Shown one piece after another: positions 26,030 through 34,885 of a stretch of 64,000 bases of DNA. The translations under genes and the position numbers were made by a program. The DNA is from Candidatus Sulfopaludibacter sp. SbA3. GTDB taxonomy: Bacteria; Acidobacteriota; Terriglobia; Bryobacterales; Bryobacteraceae. The DNA lies in assembly GCA_945893365.1 (NCBI GenBank), contig CAMDED010000010.1, positions 21,416-85,415 of the forward strand. The letters run 5' to 3'. The notes below the pieces were generated by a model. That model worked only from the letters and a program-made list of their open reading frames with translations, was not told the DNA's origin and did no database searches. The first letter of the stretch is position 1, and each line of letters begins with the position of its first letter.

Positions 26030-26362
26030 CAGGAGTTCCTCGGATTTCCGGTCCCTACCCGGGTTCGGACGGGTCTGGGAGAGGATGTTCTTGATTCCGT
26101 CGGCCGGCGCATGGAACCGGAATGGCGGAATACCAAAGAACCGCTGCAAGACGACGGCAACTTCCCGCAAAGGATGCGAAGTTTCATCTTCCGTCCCGGA
26201 AAGACCGCTGCAAAGAACGCCGCCGCAGTTACCGGCACGACCAGGTTCTTCAATCGTCGCTACTTCATGACGCGGATGTCTTCCAGGTTGTAGCTCTGTT
26301 TAATGAAGCGAAAAGTCTCCTGTCGGGAAACTCCCGGAGCAACGTGGGCGCGATACGGAGAC
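26030..26362 (-). pseudogene. Decayed IS4-type transposase, C-terminal remnant
   Basis: Reading the minus strand from just beside the tRNA gives ETFRFIKQSYNLEDIRVMK, an in-frame TAG, then RRLKNLVVPVTAAAFFAAVF and RKMKLRILCGK, and in another frame QRFFGIPPFRFHAPADGIKN. These are the C-terminal pieces of IS4-family transposases (EETFRFxKQSY with the catalytic Glu, then FFAAVxLGxxLKL and KRFFGIPxFxYYALADGI). Stop and frameshift show decay. It begins within five bases of the tRNA 3' end. The 180 bases toward the permease hold nothing recognisable. Confidence 0.75.
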
Positions 26363-26365
26363 GTC

Positions 26366-26452
26366 TGGTGCGGATGAGAGGACTTGAACCTCCACTCCCT
26401 TGCGAGAACTGAGACCTGAACCCAGCGCGTCTGCCAATTCCGCCACATCCGC
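26366..26452 (-). tRNA. tRNA-Leu (CAG anticodon)
   Basis: An 87-nt class II tRNA on the minus strand. Acceptor GCGGATG pairs with CATCCGC, followed by discriminator A and an encoded CCA (26366-26368). The anticodon arm is CTGGG-TTCAGGT-CTCAG, giving CAG; a long variable arm (TTCTCGCAAGGGAG) and T loop TTCAAGT are present. The decayed transposase abuts its 3' end. Confidence 0.95.
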
Positions 26453-26619
26453 ACGCTTTCGACGAATTCATGCTAGCACAGCCGCGGGTCGAGCGGCAAA
26501 CACCGCGTGCAGGACCTGGACCATTGTCGGGGTAGGTCCGTTTTTTTTTCGGTACCGGTACGGCTTCGACGACTGATTGCTCTCGTTCTACGGTAAGCTA
26601 CGATGTAGTTGGCGTCGAT

Positions 26620-27675
26620 ATGATTCTACCGCAAACCTTTTTCGGTGCACTGCTGCTCCTGCTTCTGACCCTATTCTGCTGGGGATCCTGGGCAAACACG
26701 TTCAAACTCGCCGGGAAATGGCGATTTGAATTGTATTATTTCGATTTTGCCTTCGGAGTGCTTCTGGCTGCCGTTGTCTGCGCCTTCACTCTCGGTTCGC
26801 AGCCCACGGCCGACGGGCTCGAGTTCCTTGACGATATCGCTCATACCGGCCGCCGCCAGGCCGTCTACGGGTTCGCCGCCGGGGCCATCTTCAACTTGGC
26901 CAACATGCTGTTCATGGCGGCGATTTCGGTGGCGGGCCTGGCCGTCGCGTTCCCTGTGGGTTTGGGCACTGCGCTCTTCGTCGGCACTCTCGTGAACTAC
27001 GCGGTTCAGCCCAAGGGGAACACGGTGCTTCTTTTTTCCGGCGTCGCCATTGTCGCCGCCTCCATTGTTGCGGACGCGCTCGCGTACAGGTCGCACGCGC
27101 GCGCGAAGCTTGAAGAGGAGATCGGCAAGGCCGGAAGGACCAAATCTAAGAAGAAGAAGGACGGAAGCCTGAAGGCGATCATCCTATGCGTTGCCAGCGG
27201 CGTCCTGATGGGTTCATACTTTCCGCTTATCGACTTGGCGAAGGCAGGCGACAACGGCATGGGTCCCTACTCGGTTGGACTGGTTTTCGCCGCGGGCGTT
27301 TTCGCGAGCACTTTCCTACTTAACTTATTCCTGATGAATCTGCCCGTGCAGGGACAAGCGGTCGAGATCCTCGATTACTTCAAGGGTCGCGCGACGCAGC
27401 ACCTTCTGGGCCTTCTCGGTGGCGCCCTTTGGTTTTCCGGGATGATATCCAGCCTTGTTGTCGCCGCGGCTGTGGCTAAGGACGCGCAAATCGGCCCCGC
27501 AGCCGGTCTCGCCCTGCGCCAGGGCGCGACCATGATTGGCGCACTCTGGGGACTGCTGGTTTGGAAGGAATTCCAGAATGCGGACGTCCGCGTTAAGACA
27601 TTGATTATATTGACTTTGGTTCTTTTTGTCTCGGGACTTGGCATGATTTCGATCGCTCCCCTTTACTCGCGCTAA
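26620..27675 (+). CDS. GRP (glucose/ribose porter) type sugar transporter
   Basis: A 351-aa membrane protein with about ten helices and a Lys-rich cytoplasmic loop near residues 165-186. FCWGSWANTFKLAGKWRFEL YYFDF is the characteristic start of the GRP/RhaT-like drug/metabolite superfamily branch, together with NMLFMAAISVAGLAVAFPVG and LWFSGMISSLVVAAAV. Members import monosaccharides by proton symport. It follows the tRNA-Leu region divergently and is followed by a clear terminator. Confidence 0.8.
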   Translation: MILPQTFFGALLLLLLTLFCWGSWANTFKLAGKWRFELYYFDFAFGVLLAAVVCAFTLGSQPTADGLEFLDDIAHTGRRQAVYGFAAGAIFNLANMLFMAAISVAGLAVAFPVGLGTALFVGTLVNYAVQPKGNTVLLFSGVAIVAASIVADALAYRSHARAKLEEEIGKAGRTKSKKKKDGSLKAIILCVASGVLMGSYFPLIDLAKAGDNGMGPYSVGLVFAAGVFASTFLLNLFLMNLPVQGQAVEILDYFKGRATQHLLGLLGGALWFSGMISSLVVAAAVAKDAQIGPAAGLALRQGATMIGALWGLLVWKEFQNADVRVKTLIILTLVLFVSGLGMISIAPLYSR

Positions 27676-27703
27676 GCTTTTTCGCCCATCGGCCCCGCAC
27701 CAG

Positions 27704-27739
27704 CCCTCACCCCTCTTTAACGGGGGTGCGGGCTTTTTT
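27704..27739 (+). terminator. Rho-independent terminator after the sugar transporter
   Basis: An imperfect stem CCCTCACCCCT / GGGGGTGCGGG with a short TTTAAC loop is followed by CTTTTTT. It sits 28 bases after the transporter stop. Confidence 0.8.
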
Positions 27740-27854
27740 GGGGCGCGCCGGGCGAAGGAGCTTCTCGCATCGTCCGGGAACATCCCTTCCCGCTCCCGCG
27801 CGCCACTCCCAGCGTCCCTCCAAATAAGAGCCTGAAGTTTTTTTGCGGTGTATA

Positions 27855-27883
27855 TTGACAATGAGACGCTCATATTATATACT
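27855..27883 (+). promoter_or_regulatory. Strong sigma-70 promoter of hsp20
   Basis: TTGACA, a 17-base spacer and TATACT lie 23 bases upstream of the hsp20 start, a near-perfect housekeeping promoter. No CIRCE inverted repeat is visible. Confidence 0.8.
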
Positions 27884-27905
27884 CCTTAATGAGGAAGATA
27901 AACTT

Positions 27906-28331
27906 ATGTCGATTACACACTACGACCCACTCAGCACCAGCCTTCGCATGTTCGAAGACGCTGTTTCCCATCTCATGAGCGAGCCCCGCTCTGCACGCCC
28001 TTGGTCGCCGGCGGTAGACATCTTCGAAACCGACAATGAGATCGTTCTCCGCGCGGACCTGCCGGACGTGGATCTTAGCGACATCGACGTTCGAATCGAG
28101 AATCAGACTCTCACCCTGAAGGGAGAGCGGAAATTCGAGAAAACCGAGGGCAACAAGGGCTTCCACCGCATCGAGCGCAGTTTCGGCAGCTTTGTCCGGA
28201 GCTTCGCCGTGCCGGCCACGCTCGAAACGGAAAAGGTCAGCGCCGAGTTCAAGAACGGCGTCCTCACCATCCGTCTGCCCATCAAAGAGGCGGCCAAGCC
28301 GAAACAAGTGAAAGTGGAGGTGAAGGCCTAA
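27906..28331 (+). CDS. Small heat shock protein, Hsp20/alpha-crystallin
   Basis: A 141-aa holdase chaperone. The alpha-crystallin domain spans about 33-130: PAVDIFETDNEIVLRADLPD, NQTLTLKGERKF, the YxxFxRSF-like HRIERSFGSFVRSF and the closing AEFKNGVLTIRLPI. The C-terminal extension is short (KEAAKPKQVKVEVKA) and lacks an obvious I-x-I. It should bind unfolding proteins under stress in the cytoplasm. I start at ATG 27906, preceded by GAGG; an upstream in-frame ATG lies at the promoter and is ignored. The neighbouring HtpX membrane protease is also a stress-quality factor. Confidence 0.93.
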   Translation: MSITHYDPLSTSLRMFEDAVSHLMSEPRSARPWSPAVDIFETDNEIVLRADLPDVDLSDIDVRIENQTLTLKGERKFEKTEGNKGFHRIERSFGSFVRSFAVPATLETEKVSAEFKNGVLTIRLPIKEAAKPKQVKVEVKA

Positions 28332-28347
28332 CCGAGGCCTTGTCAAC

Positions 28348-28486
28348 TCGGCACGCAGGCTCCTCGACGGGCCTGCCATGTCGGCCGGCAGGCGCCTTGA
28401 AGGGCTGCCCAAGTCAAGGGGCGGGTTCTTCGAAGCGTTTGCTCCAGGTCGGCTGGCAGGCTCCCTTTGGAGGGCCTGCCTTTTTT
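28348..28486 (+). terminator. Three tandem GC hairpins ending in a rho-independent terminator
   Basis: Three related hairpins of the form TCGGC..GCAGGC.CC-loop-GGGCCTGCC occur at about 28348-28377, 28380-28410 and 28448-28480; the last is followed by TTTTTT. Only the final one has the U-tract, so it terminates hsp20 transcription; the first two look like degenerate copies. Confidence 0.7.
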
Positions 28487-28508
28487 CGTTTGTGGGAGAA
28501 TGGATCAA

Positions 28509-29360
28509 ATGAGCACAGCCAATACGCTGAAGACGGTCTTCCTGCTTGGACTTCTGAGCGCCCTTCTCCTCGTGGGGGGGCAGGCCATGGGCGGGCGGCG
28601 CGGGCTATACCTAGGCCTCACGCTGGCCGTGGTCATGAACTTCGCGAGCTACTTCTTCTCGGACAAGATCGCATTGTCCATGTACTCGGCGCAGCCCGTC
28701 ACGGAAACCGAAAATGTGGATGTGTACCGGCGTGTAGCTCCGATGGTGCGCCAGCTTTGCCATCGCATGGAAATCCCTCTCCCCAGACTTTGGCTCATTC
28801 CGGAGGATTCGCCTAACGCTTTCGCCACGGGCCGGAATCCCGCCCACGCGTCGGTTGCGCTCACCGCGGGCGTTTTGCAATTGATGGACGACCGGGAACT
28901 CGAAGGCGTTATCGCGCATGAGCTTGGACACGTGCTAAACCGCGACATCCTGACCAGTTCTATCGCCGCCACCATCGCTGCCGCTATCACCTCGATCGCC
29001 CAGATGGCCTTTTTCTTCGGCGGACGGCGCGACGACGAGGAGGAAGGCGGAGGAATGGTGGGCGGAATCGCGATGCTCATTCTGGGCCCCATAGCCGCGA
29101 CGCTCATCCAGATGGCGATCTCCCGCACGCGCGAGTTTGCCGCCGATGCCGCCGCGGCGAAATACACGGGCACTCCCTACGGACTGGTCTCGGCGCTCGG
29201 CAAGCTCGAGAATTGGTCGCAGCGCATACCGATGGCGGCCAATCCGGCCACGGCCCATATGTTCATCATCAAGCCGTTTAGCGGGCAGTCCCTCATGCGC
29301 CTGTTCTCAACGCACCCCTCGACGGAGGCGCGCATCGCCGCATTGCAGGCGATTCGTTGA
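28509..29360 (+). CDS. htpX: HtpX-like M48 membrane metalloprotease
   Basis: A 283-aa zinc protease of inner-membrane quality control. Helices at about 5-22 and 30-48 anchor the N-terminus; the catalytic motif is VIAHELGHVLNRDI near 138-151, with two further helices (ITSIAQMAFFF and IAMLILGPIAATLIQMA) and the third zinc ligand in REFAADAAAA. Start at ATG 28509 gives the usual NTLKTVFLLG beginning and a GGGAGA ribosome site 9 bases away; ATG 28500 is the alternative. It overlaps the methyltransferase start. Confidence 0.93.
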   Translation: MSTANTLKTVFLLGLLSALLLVGGQAMGGRRGLYLGLTLAVVMNFASYFFSDKIALSMYSAQPVTETENVDVYRRVAPMVRQLCHRMEIPLPRLWLIPEDSPNAFATGRNPAHASVALTAGVLQLMDDRELEGVIAHELGHVLNRDILTSSIAATIAAAITSIAQMAFFFGGRRDDEEEGGGMVGGIAMLILGPIAATLIQMAISRTREFAADAAAAKYTGTPYGLVSALGKLENWSQRIPMAANPATAHMFIIKPFSGQSLMRLFSTHPSTEARIAALQAIR

Positions 29361-30547
29361 GTGATCGGGCCACGGTCCGGGTTACCCGCAAGGGTGCCGA
29401 CCGCGCGGCTTCCGGGCACCCCTGGATATTTCGGAGCGATGTTGCCGAGACCGGAAATGCCGCGCCTGGTTCCGCCGTAACCGTCGCCGATCCAAGAGGC
29501 CGTGTTCTCGGTACCGCGCATTACAGTTCCACGTCCCAAATTGCCATTCGTTTCCTTTCGGACCGCGTCGAGCCCATTGACGCCGCGTTTTTCCGCCGCC
29601 GGATCGAGGCCGCCGCCGGGTATCGCACGCGCGTGGTTCGTGGCTCGGATGCGTACCGGATGGTGCATGCCGAGGCCGACCTCCTGCCAGCCCTCATCGT
29701 CGACCGCTACGGCGATTACCTTGTCGTCCAGACGCTCGACCAAGGCATGGACGGAGCAAAGGCCGTGATTGTCGACTGCCTCACTGCCTTGTTCGCGCCT
29801 GCCGCGGTCGTCGAGCGCAACGATGCCGCCGTGCGAAGTCTCGAGTCTCTGCCGCTCCGGAAGGGCGTGCTGTATGGAGAATTGCCCGGCGAGATTCCGG
29901 TCCTCATGAACGGTCTCCGCTTCCACGCCAATCTAATCGAAGGTCAAAAAACCGGCATTTTCCTCGACCAGCGCGAGAACTATAGCGCGGCGGCCGCGGC
30001 GTGTTCGGCAGGCTCCGCGGCTCGAGGAGGCCACGCGCTCGACTGTTTCACCTGCACCGCCGGCTTCGCCATGCATCTGGCGGCCGGCGCCGAATCGGTC
30101 GAAGCCGTGGACAGCTCGGCCGCGGCGCTCGCACTCGCCCGCCGTAACTGCGAATCGAACGGCATCGCGAACGTCTCCTTCCGGGAAGCGGACGTCTTCG
30201 ACCTGCTCGGCGGCTACGTTTCGGCGCGGCGCAAGTTTTCGACGGTGGTCCTCGATCCGCCGGCATTCGCCAAGTCCCGCCATAACCTTGAGCCGGCCCT
30301 CAAAGCTTACAAGGAGATCAACCTGCGCGCGTTACGACTGCTCGAGCCGGGCGGCATTCTCGTTACCTGCTCCTGCTCGCACCACGTATCGGAGAGTGCG
30401 TTGCTCGAAACCGTGGCCGCGGCATCGCTCGATTCCGGCCGCCGCCTCCGGGTAATCGAGCGCCGCACCCAGTCCGCCGATCACCCGATTCTCCTCACCG
30501 TGGCTGAAACCTGTTACCTGAAGTGCTTGATTTTACAAGTTTTGTGA
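29357..30547 (+). CDS. RlmI/RlmK-like SAM-dependent rRNA methyltransferase
   Basis: A 396-aa enzyme. The N-terminal PUA domain (VTRKGADRAASGHPWIFRSD through GTAHYSSTSQIAIRFLS) precedes an EEHEE-type linker and the class I methyltransferase fold with ALDCFTCTAGFAMHLAAG, VLDPPAFAKSRHNLEPA and GGILVTCSCSHHVS, as in m5C1962 23S rRNA methyltransferases. Start TTG 29357 overlaps the htpX stop (TTGA). Length fits the RlmI family. Confidence 0.88.
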   Translation: MSDRATVRVTRKGADRAASGHPWIFRSDVAETGNAAPGSAVTVADPRGRVLGTAHYSSTSQIAIRFLSDRVEPIDAAFFRRRIEAAAGYRTRVVRGSDAYRMVHAEADLLPALIVDRYGDYLVVQTLDQGMDGAKAVIVDCLTALFAPAAVVERNDAAVRSLESLPLRKGVLYGELPGEIPVLMNGLRFHANLIEGQKTGIFLDQRENYSAAAAACSAGSAARGGHALDCFTCTAGFAMHLAAGAESVEAVDSSAAALALARRNCESNGIANVSFREADVFDLLGGYVSARRKFSTVVLDPPAFAKSRHNLEPALKAYKEINLRALRLLEPGGILVTCSCSHHVSESALLETVAAASLDSGRRLRVIERRTQSADHPILLTVAETCYLKCLILQVL

Positions 30548-30610
30548 CATAGTCTAGTAGGTGGCTTTTCCCACTTTTCCCCTCTTTAGGCTAGAAGGAG
30601 TTTTCGGACC

Positions 30611-32794
30611 ATGCAGTCTTTCAACCCAGCGATCGCTCTCTTGTTACAGGCGGGCGTCGCATCCGGGGACGGCCGGATGTACCTGATTGCCGTTCTCGGA
30701 ATCAGTCTTCTTTCGCTCGTCGTCGCCGTTGGCTTGGCCAGGTACGTCATCTCGCAGGACGCGGGGACTCCGGAGATGCAAAAGATCTCCAATGCCATCA
30801 AACAAGGCGCGGAAGCGTTCATGCGCAGGCAAAATAAGACGATCATGGCTCTATCCCTCGTCCTGAGCGTCGTGATCTATGTTGGTTATACCGTTGGCAA
30901 ACCGGATCAGCCGGAGCTCGCTTCCCGCATGACCCTCTCATTTGTATTGGGCGCGGTCTGCTCGTCGCTCGCCGGCGTCAGCGGGATGTGGGTTTCCATC
31001 CGCGCCAACATTCGCACGGCCTCCGCCGCCCGCGGCAGCTTGAACGGCGCGCTGCAAATCGCGCTACGCGGCGGCGCGGTCACCGGGCTTAGCGTGGTCG
31101 CGCTTTCTCTGCTGGGCGTCGGCTGCCTGTTCTGGTTCTTCGGCGGCCTGGAGCATCCACAGGACGTGCCGACCCAGATTGTCGCATTCGGTTTCGGCGC
31201 GAGTTTCGTCGCCCTGTTCGCGCAGCTCGGCGGAGGCATCTACACCAAAGCCGCAGACGTCGGCGCGGACCTTGTCGGAAAAGTGGAAGCGGGAATTCCG
31301 GAAGACGATCCGCGGAATCCCGCCGTCATTGCCGACCTGGTTGGGGACAATGTGGGCGACTGCGCGGGCCGCGGCGCGGATTTGTTCGAATCGACAGCCG
31401 CCGAGAACGTCGGCGCCATGATCCTGGGAGCCGGGTTGTACAGCGTGTTCGGCATCGGCGGCATTCTCTTCCCGCTGGTGGCGCGCGCCTTCGGCATCAT
31501 CGCATCCACCATCGGCATCTTCGCCGTGAAGACGAAAGAGGACGCCGACCCGATGGAAGCGTTGAACCGCGGCTACTACGTCACGACGGTGCTGGCGCTG
31601 GCCGGTTTCTATGTCGCGGTGCGGCTGCTGCTGAAGGGCAACATGATGCTGTTCGGGGCGGGGGTTATCGGAATCGTGACCAGCTTCGCGTTCGTCTACA
31701 TCACGCAATACTACACGGAATACAAATACAGACCGGTGAAGATGATTGCGGAAAGCTGCGTAACGGGTCCCGCGACCACGATCATCGCCGGATTTGCGAT
31801 CGGTCTCGAGTGCGTCGCGGCTCCCGTCCTGGTGATTTCCGCGGCCATCATGTCGTCGTATTTCCTTGGGGCCAACGCTGGATTGGAAGGCGTGTCCAAG
31901 CAGGCCGCGGGCCTCTACGGGACGGCCATCGCGACCATGGGAATGCTTTCCACCGCCGCCTATATTCTGGCGATGGATACGTTCGGACCCATCACGGACA
32001 ACGCGGGCGGGATCATCGAAATGTCGAAACAGCCGAAAGCGATCCGCGACCGCACGGACCGCCTGGACTCGGTGGGCAACACGACCAAAGCGCTGACCAA
32101 GGGCTACGCGATCGGCAGCGCGGCGCTGGCTGCATTCCTGCTCTTCTCGGCCTACATCGACGAAGTGAAAGCGCTTCTGAAGATGGACCACAACGCGCCC
32201 TTTCCCATCGATATCGGTAACGTGCCCGTATTCACCGGCGCGTTGCTCGGCGCGATGCTCGTCTTCCTGTTCAGCTCGTTCGCGATCAAAGCTGTGGGGC
32301 GCGCGGCGCAGACCATCATCCAGGAAGTGCGCCGCCAATTCAGGGAGAACCCGGGAATCATGACCGGAGCCTCGGACCCGGACTACGGCAGGTGCGTCGA
32401 TATTGTGACCGTCTCGGCCCTGAAAGCGATGGTGGTTCCAGGCCTTCTCGCGGTCGCCTCGCCGGTCGTCGTAGGTTTAATCTTCAGGAACTTCGAGAGC
32501 GCGCCGGGGGCTCCGCCCATGGGCGCGGTAGCGGTGGCGGCGTTCCTGATGGTGGGCACGATCACGGGTATTCTGCTCGCGACGCTGATGAACAACGGTG
32601 GCGGCGCGTGGGACAACGCCAAGAAGTACATCGAAGCCGGCGCCTACGGAGGCAAGGGCTCCGACGCGCACAAGGCGAGCGTGGTGGGCGACACCGTGGG
32701 CGATCCGTTCAAGGACACAGCCGGCCCGTCGCTTCACGTGCTGATCAAGCTGCTGGCGACGATCACGCTTGTCGCGGCGCCGTTGTTTGTGTAG
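30611..32794 (+). CDS. hppA: Membrane-bound proton-pumping pyrophosphatase, K+-insensitive
   Basis: A 727-aa pump with about 16 helices that couples pyrophosphate hydrolysis to ion export. The substrate site motifs are ADVGADLVGKVEAGIPEDDP and DLVGDNVGDCAGRGADLFES, with GSDAHKASVVGDTVGDPFKD near the end. The determinant GNTTKALTKGYAIGSA has Lys after GNTT, the mark of K+-independent proton pumps (K+-dependent ones have Ala there). It is preceded by AGAAGGAG at proper spacing and stands alone. Confidence 0.95.
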   Translation: MQSFNPAIALLLQAGVASGDGRMYLIAVLGISLLSLVVAVGLARYVISQDAGTPEMQKISNAIKQGAEAFMRRQNKTIMALSLVLSVVIYVGYTVGKPDQPELASRMTLSFVLGAVCSSLAGVSGMWVSIRANIRTASAARGSLNGALQIALRGGAVTGLSVVALSLLGVGCLFWFFGGLEHPQDVPTQIVAFGFGASFVALFAQLGGGIYTKAADVGADLVGKVEAGIPEDDPRNPAVIADLVGDNVGDCAGRGADLFESTAAENVGAMILGAGLYSVFGIGGILFPLVARAFGIIASTIGIFAVKTKEDADPMEALNRGYYVTTVLALAGFYVAVRLLLKGNMMLFGAGVIGIVTSFAFVYITQYYTEYKYRPVKMIAESCVTGPATTIIAGFAIGLECVAAPVLVISAAIMSSYFLGANAGLEGVSKQAAGLYGTAIATMGMLSTAAYILAMDTFGPITDNAGGIIEMSKQPKAIRDRTDRLDSVGNTTKALTKGYAIGSAALAAFLLFSAYIDEVKALLKMDHNAPFPIDIGNVPVFTGALLGAMLVFLFSSFAIKAVGRAAQTIIQEVRRQFRENPGIMTGASDPDYGRCVDIVTVSALKAMVVPGLLAVASPVVVGLIFRNFESAPGAPPMGAVAVAAFLMVGTITGILLATLMNNGGGAWDNAKKYIEAGAYGGKGSDAHKASVVGDTVGDPFKDTAGPSLHVLIKLLATITLVAAPLFV

Positions 32795-32855
32795 GCAGAC
32801 TCTAACGGGGGCAGGCGCGGCACTCGACACGGCGCCTCCGCCTCCCCGCCTCAAA

Positions 32856-32882
32856 AACGAAACCCCCGCGGAGGGGAAATCT
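32856..32882 (-). terminator. Possible terminator reading leftward
   Basis: On the minus strand CCCCTCCGCGGGG is followed by GTTTCGTTTTT. It could end transcription of the decayed toxin locus on that strand. Confidence 0.35.
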
Positions 32883-32960
32883 GTCCATCCCGGAGTGGAA
32901 TCGCACCAGGGCCGGAGTAGCCGGCATCGCTGCGATCGCAGCGTCTCTCCAAGACGTTAT

Positions 32961-33134
32961 CTACGGACTGGGCAAGCGGCCAACCAACAGAATCGAAACA
33001 CCGGGCAAAGTGGGCAAGATGTCTCGATACTCCCGCGCCAAATCCTCACGCCCCACACGCAGAGGCTGTACAAGGACTTCGAGCAACGTCACCATTGACG
33101 TTACGATCCGGAACAGTCGAGCCGCGTAACGCGC
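32961..33134 (-). pseudogene. PIN-domain (VapC-like) toxin fragment
   Basis: On the minus strand an open stretch reads ARYAARLFRIVTSMVTLLEV, then LVQPLRVGREDLAREYRDIL and PTLPGVSIL before TAG at 32961. The TLLEVLVQPLR and AREYRDIL segments are typical of the middle of PIN-domain proteins. The N-terminal LDTN motif with the first catalytic Asp is absent and the C-terminal half is unrecognisable, so this is a remnant. It lies just downstream of the frameshifted antitoxin gene. Confidence 0.6.
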
Positions 33135-33367
33135 CTATCCATTCCACGAAGAACGTTCCTGGCGCAGGTAGTCATCCGCATCGACACCCTGCGGATTTCC
33201 CCACCCAGTCCCTCCAGTTCGAGTAGGCTGCGTGGCTCGCCAATAGGCTGGGCGTTCCACCGAACCATGAGTTCGGCGGCCAGACGCAACTGGTCGGCCG
33301 GGGCCAGGGCCTCAATGGCTTTCATTGCCCGCTCGTATGCAGTGCCGGGCATGATCGTCAAGTTCAT
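33135..33367 (-). pseudogene. Frameshifted small antitoxin gene
   Basis: The first part reads MNLTIMPGTAYERAMKAIEA, then LAPADQLRLAAELM and RSLLELEGLGGEI. The frame then breaks near CGCAG; the neighbouring frame continues GVDADDYLRQERSSWNG and stops at 33135. Joined, this is the standard ending of a family of antitoxins usually encoded with PIN toxins (SxLELxGLGxEIW..xDAxxYxxxERxSW). One base lost or gained explains it. The 130 bases from 33368 to the hydrolase gene hold nothing recognisable. Confidence 0.7.
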
Positions 33368-33531
33368 TCTACCGCTGTCAAGACCGATGCGCCTGGGCAT
33401 TTGTGTGACGCCAACCGTCGGGAGCCGGAGAAACGCCGGTAGTGGGACCCCTGGCCCCGGCCGCACTCACGCCCCCGGTTGCTAAGCCGAATTTAGCGGC
33501 ACTTCGGTCCCCGGGAACGGAAAAGCGCGCT

Positions 33532-34713
33532 TCATGAGGCCGCCAAATCGAGCTTCCTGGTCAAGTCGACGTTGTACTCATAACTCCGCATTGCGGCCTT
33601 CCGGCCAAACACGATCAGTGGCACGGCTGCTTCGTGGCGCGATCCATGCGAGCGGACCTTCGCCGGCTCGCGCATCGCCTGCAGGCTTCCCAAGGCAACG
33701 TGCTTGGCCGCCAGCACGAAGATGTCGCCGATTCTGTCCGGATGCAAATGGAACGACTTTGCGGCGGTCTTGGCATCGTAGACTTCCTCAACGCCGGCTG
33801 TCGCTTTCAGCGTGTCGATGGCTTTAGGCAGATCCGCGCTGCGGGCGAGATAGACGTAACATGCGCCGCCGAGGTTCTGGTGATGGGTGACGTGCTTGTC
33901 GCGAATGATCGGCACGGCCTCGGCGTCTATCGATTTGGCCTTCAGCGCGAGCGCCGGGTCCAGCGCTTCCGTTTTTGCGTTCATCCCGTGGTCGGCCGTC
34001 AGATACAGTTCGATCTTCGGATGATCGTCGACCAGATCGGCCAGCATTCTGTCGAGGGTTGCGAGATGCCGGAGCGATGGCTCCTCCGCCGGCGCGTAGG
34101 TATGCATCATGTAGTCGGTAGTGGAGAGATACAGCAGGTCGATATTCTCTTTCTTGAGAAGATGGCGCGCCGCGCGGAACGTCCAGTAGTTCACATCGGC
34201 GGAATACATGCTCTCCTGCTTCCCGGCGGCTCCGAGCAGCGCCGGCTCCGGTTTCTCGGCCGAGATCGACAGATCGGCGCCGCGTGCGCAAAGCGTGCGT
34301 ACCTTATCCTTCGACGCGACCAGCGCCGTTCGCCGGCCGAGGCGGCGCGCTCGCTCGAAAATAGTAGGGCGCAGTAGGAACTCCGACGATTCCATCTCGA
34401 ACGACTTCCCCGTCGTCCGGTCGAAGTGATAATTGGTCGTGATGCCGTGATCTTTCGGAAACGAACCCGTGACCAGCGACGCGTTATTCACGTTGGTGAC
34501 CGAAGGAATCACCGCCTTCCCCACTTTGAAGCCTCCCTCCCGGCACATGCGCTTAAGGTTCGGCATCTCACTGCGTTCGAGATAGCCGGGTCCGAAGCCG
34601 TCAACCAGGACGATCAGAATCTTGCGGCGGGGCGCGGCGCGCAGGCGGGACGGCAAAACCGTGGCAAGCGTTCCGAACGGGAAGTACCGGCGGCGAATGA
34701 GGGGACGAGTCAT
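33532..34713 (-). CDS. Alkaline phosphatase superfamily hydrolase, phosphonoacetate hydrolase-like
   Basis: A 393-aa two-metal hydrolase. Metal and nucleophile motifs are VDGFGPGY (Asp), PSVTNVNNASLVTG (nucleophile Thr), STTDYMMHTYAP (Asp and His), TADHGMN (Asp-His) and SHGSRHEAAVP (His). The Thr-Asn-x-Asn-Asn context and DYMMHTYAP match phosphonoacetate hydrolase (PhnA), which splits phosphonoacetate to acetate and phosphate; related phosphodiesterases are the alternative. The N-terminus RRRYFPFGTLATVLPSRLRA may be an export signal. No other phosphonate gene adjoins. Confidence 0.78.
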   Translation of the reverse strand: MTRPLIRRRYFPFGTLATVLPSRLRAAPRRKILIVLVDGFGPGYLERSEMPNLKRMCREGGFKVGKAVIPSVTNVNNASLVTGSFPKDHGITTNYHFDRTTGKSFEMESSEFLLRPTIFERARRLGRRTALVASKDKVRTLCARGADLSISAEKPEPALLGAAGKQESMYSADVNYWTFRAARHLLKKENIDLLYLSTTDYMMHTYAPAEEPSLRHLATLDRMLADLVDDHPKIELYLTADHGMNAKTEALDPALALKAKSIDAEAVPIIRDKHVTHHQNLGGACYVYLARSADLPKAIDTLKATAGVEEVYDAKTAAKSFHLHPDRIGDIFVLAAKHVALGSLQAMREPAKVRSHGSRHEAAVPLIVFGRKAAMRSYEYNVDLTRKLDLAAS

Positions 34714-34885
34714 TCTCTAAAATGTTAACCGAAAAAGTGAGATGGATGAGCCGCGGCGTGCCTGCACGCCACAAAATAACCGTGCCGCATTTGGCGTTGA
34801 CCGGGCGAGGGTGGCAGGCCACAGACCGCGATGTGCTCGACAGCCCATCCGTCTTGGAGCGGGGGCAACGGCGGCATGGCGCCTT
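34714..34885. other. Intergenic spacer with GGTGGCAGGCC-type sequence
   Basis: A 172-base spacer between divergent-ended genes holding GGTGGCAGGCCACAGACC, a short match to the dispersed GGGGCAGGCC palindromes. No gene is visible. Confidence 0.3.

Noticed and set aside
28321..28486. Possible CRISPR-like array (three GC repeats)
   Set aside because: The repeats are hairpins of unequal spacing that end in a U-tract; no cas genes. They are terminator-like.
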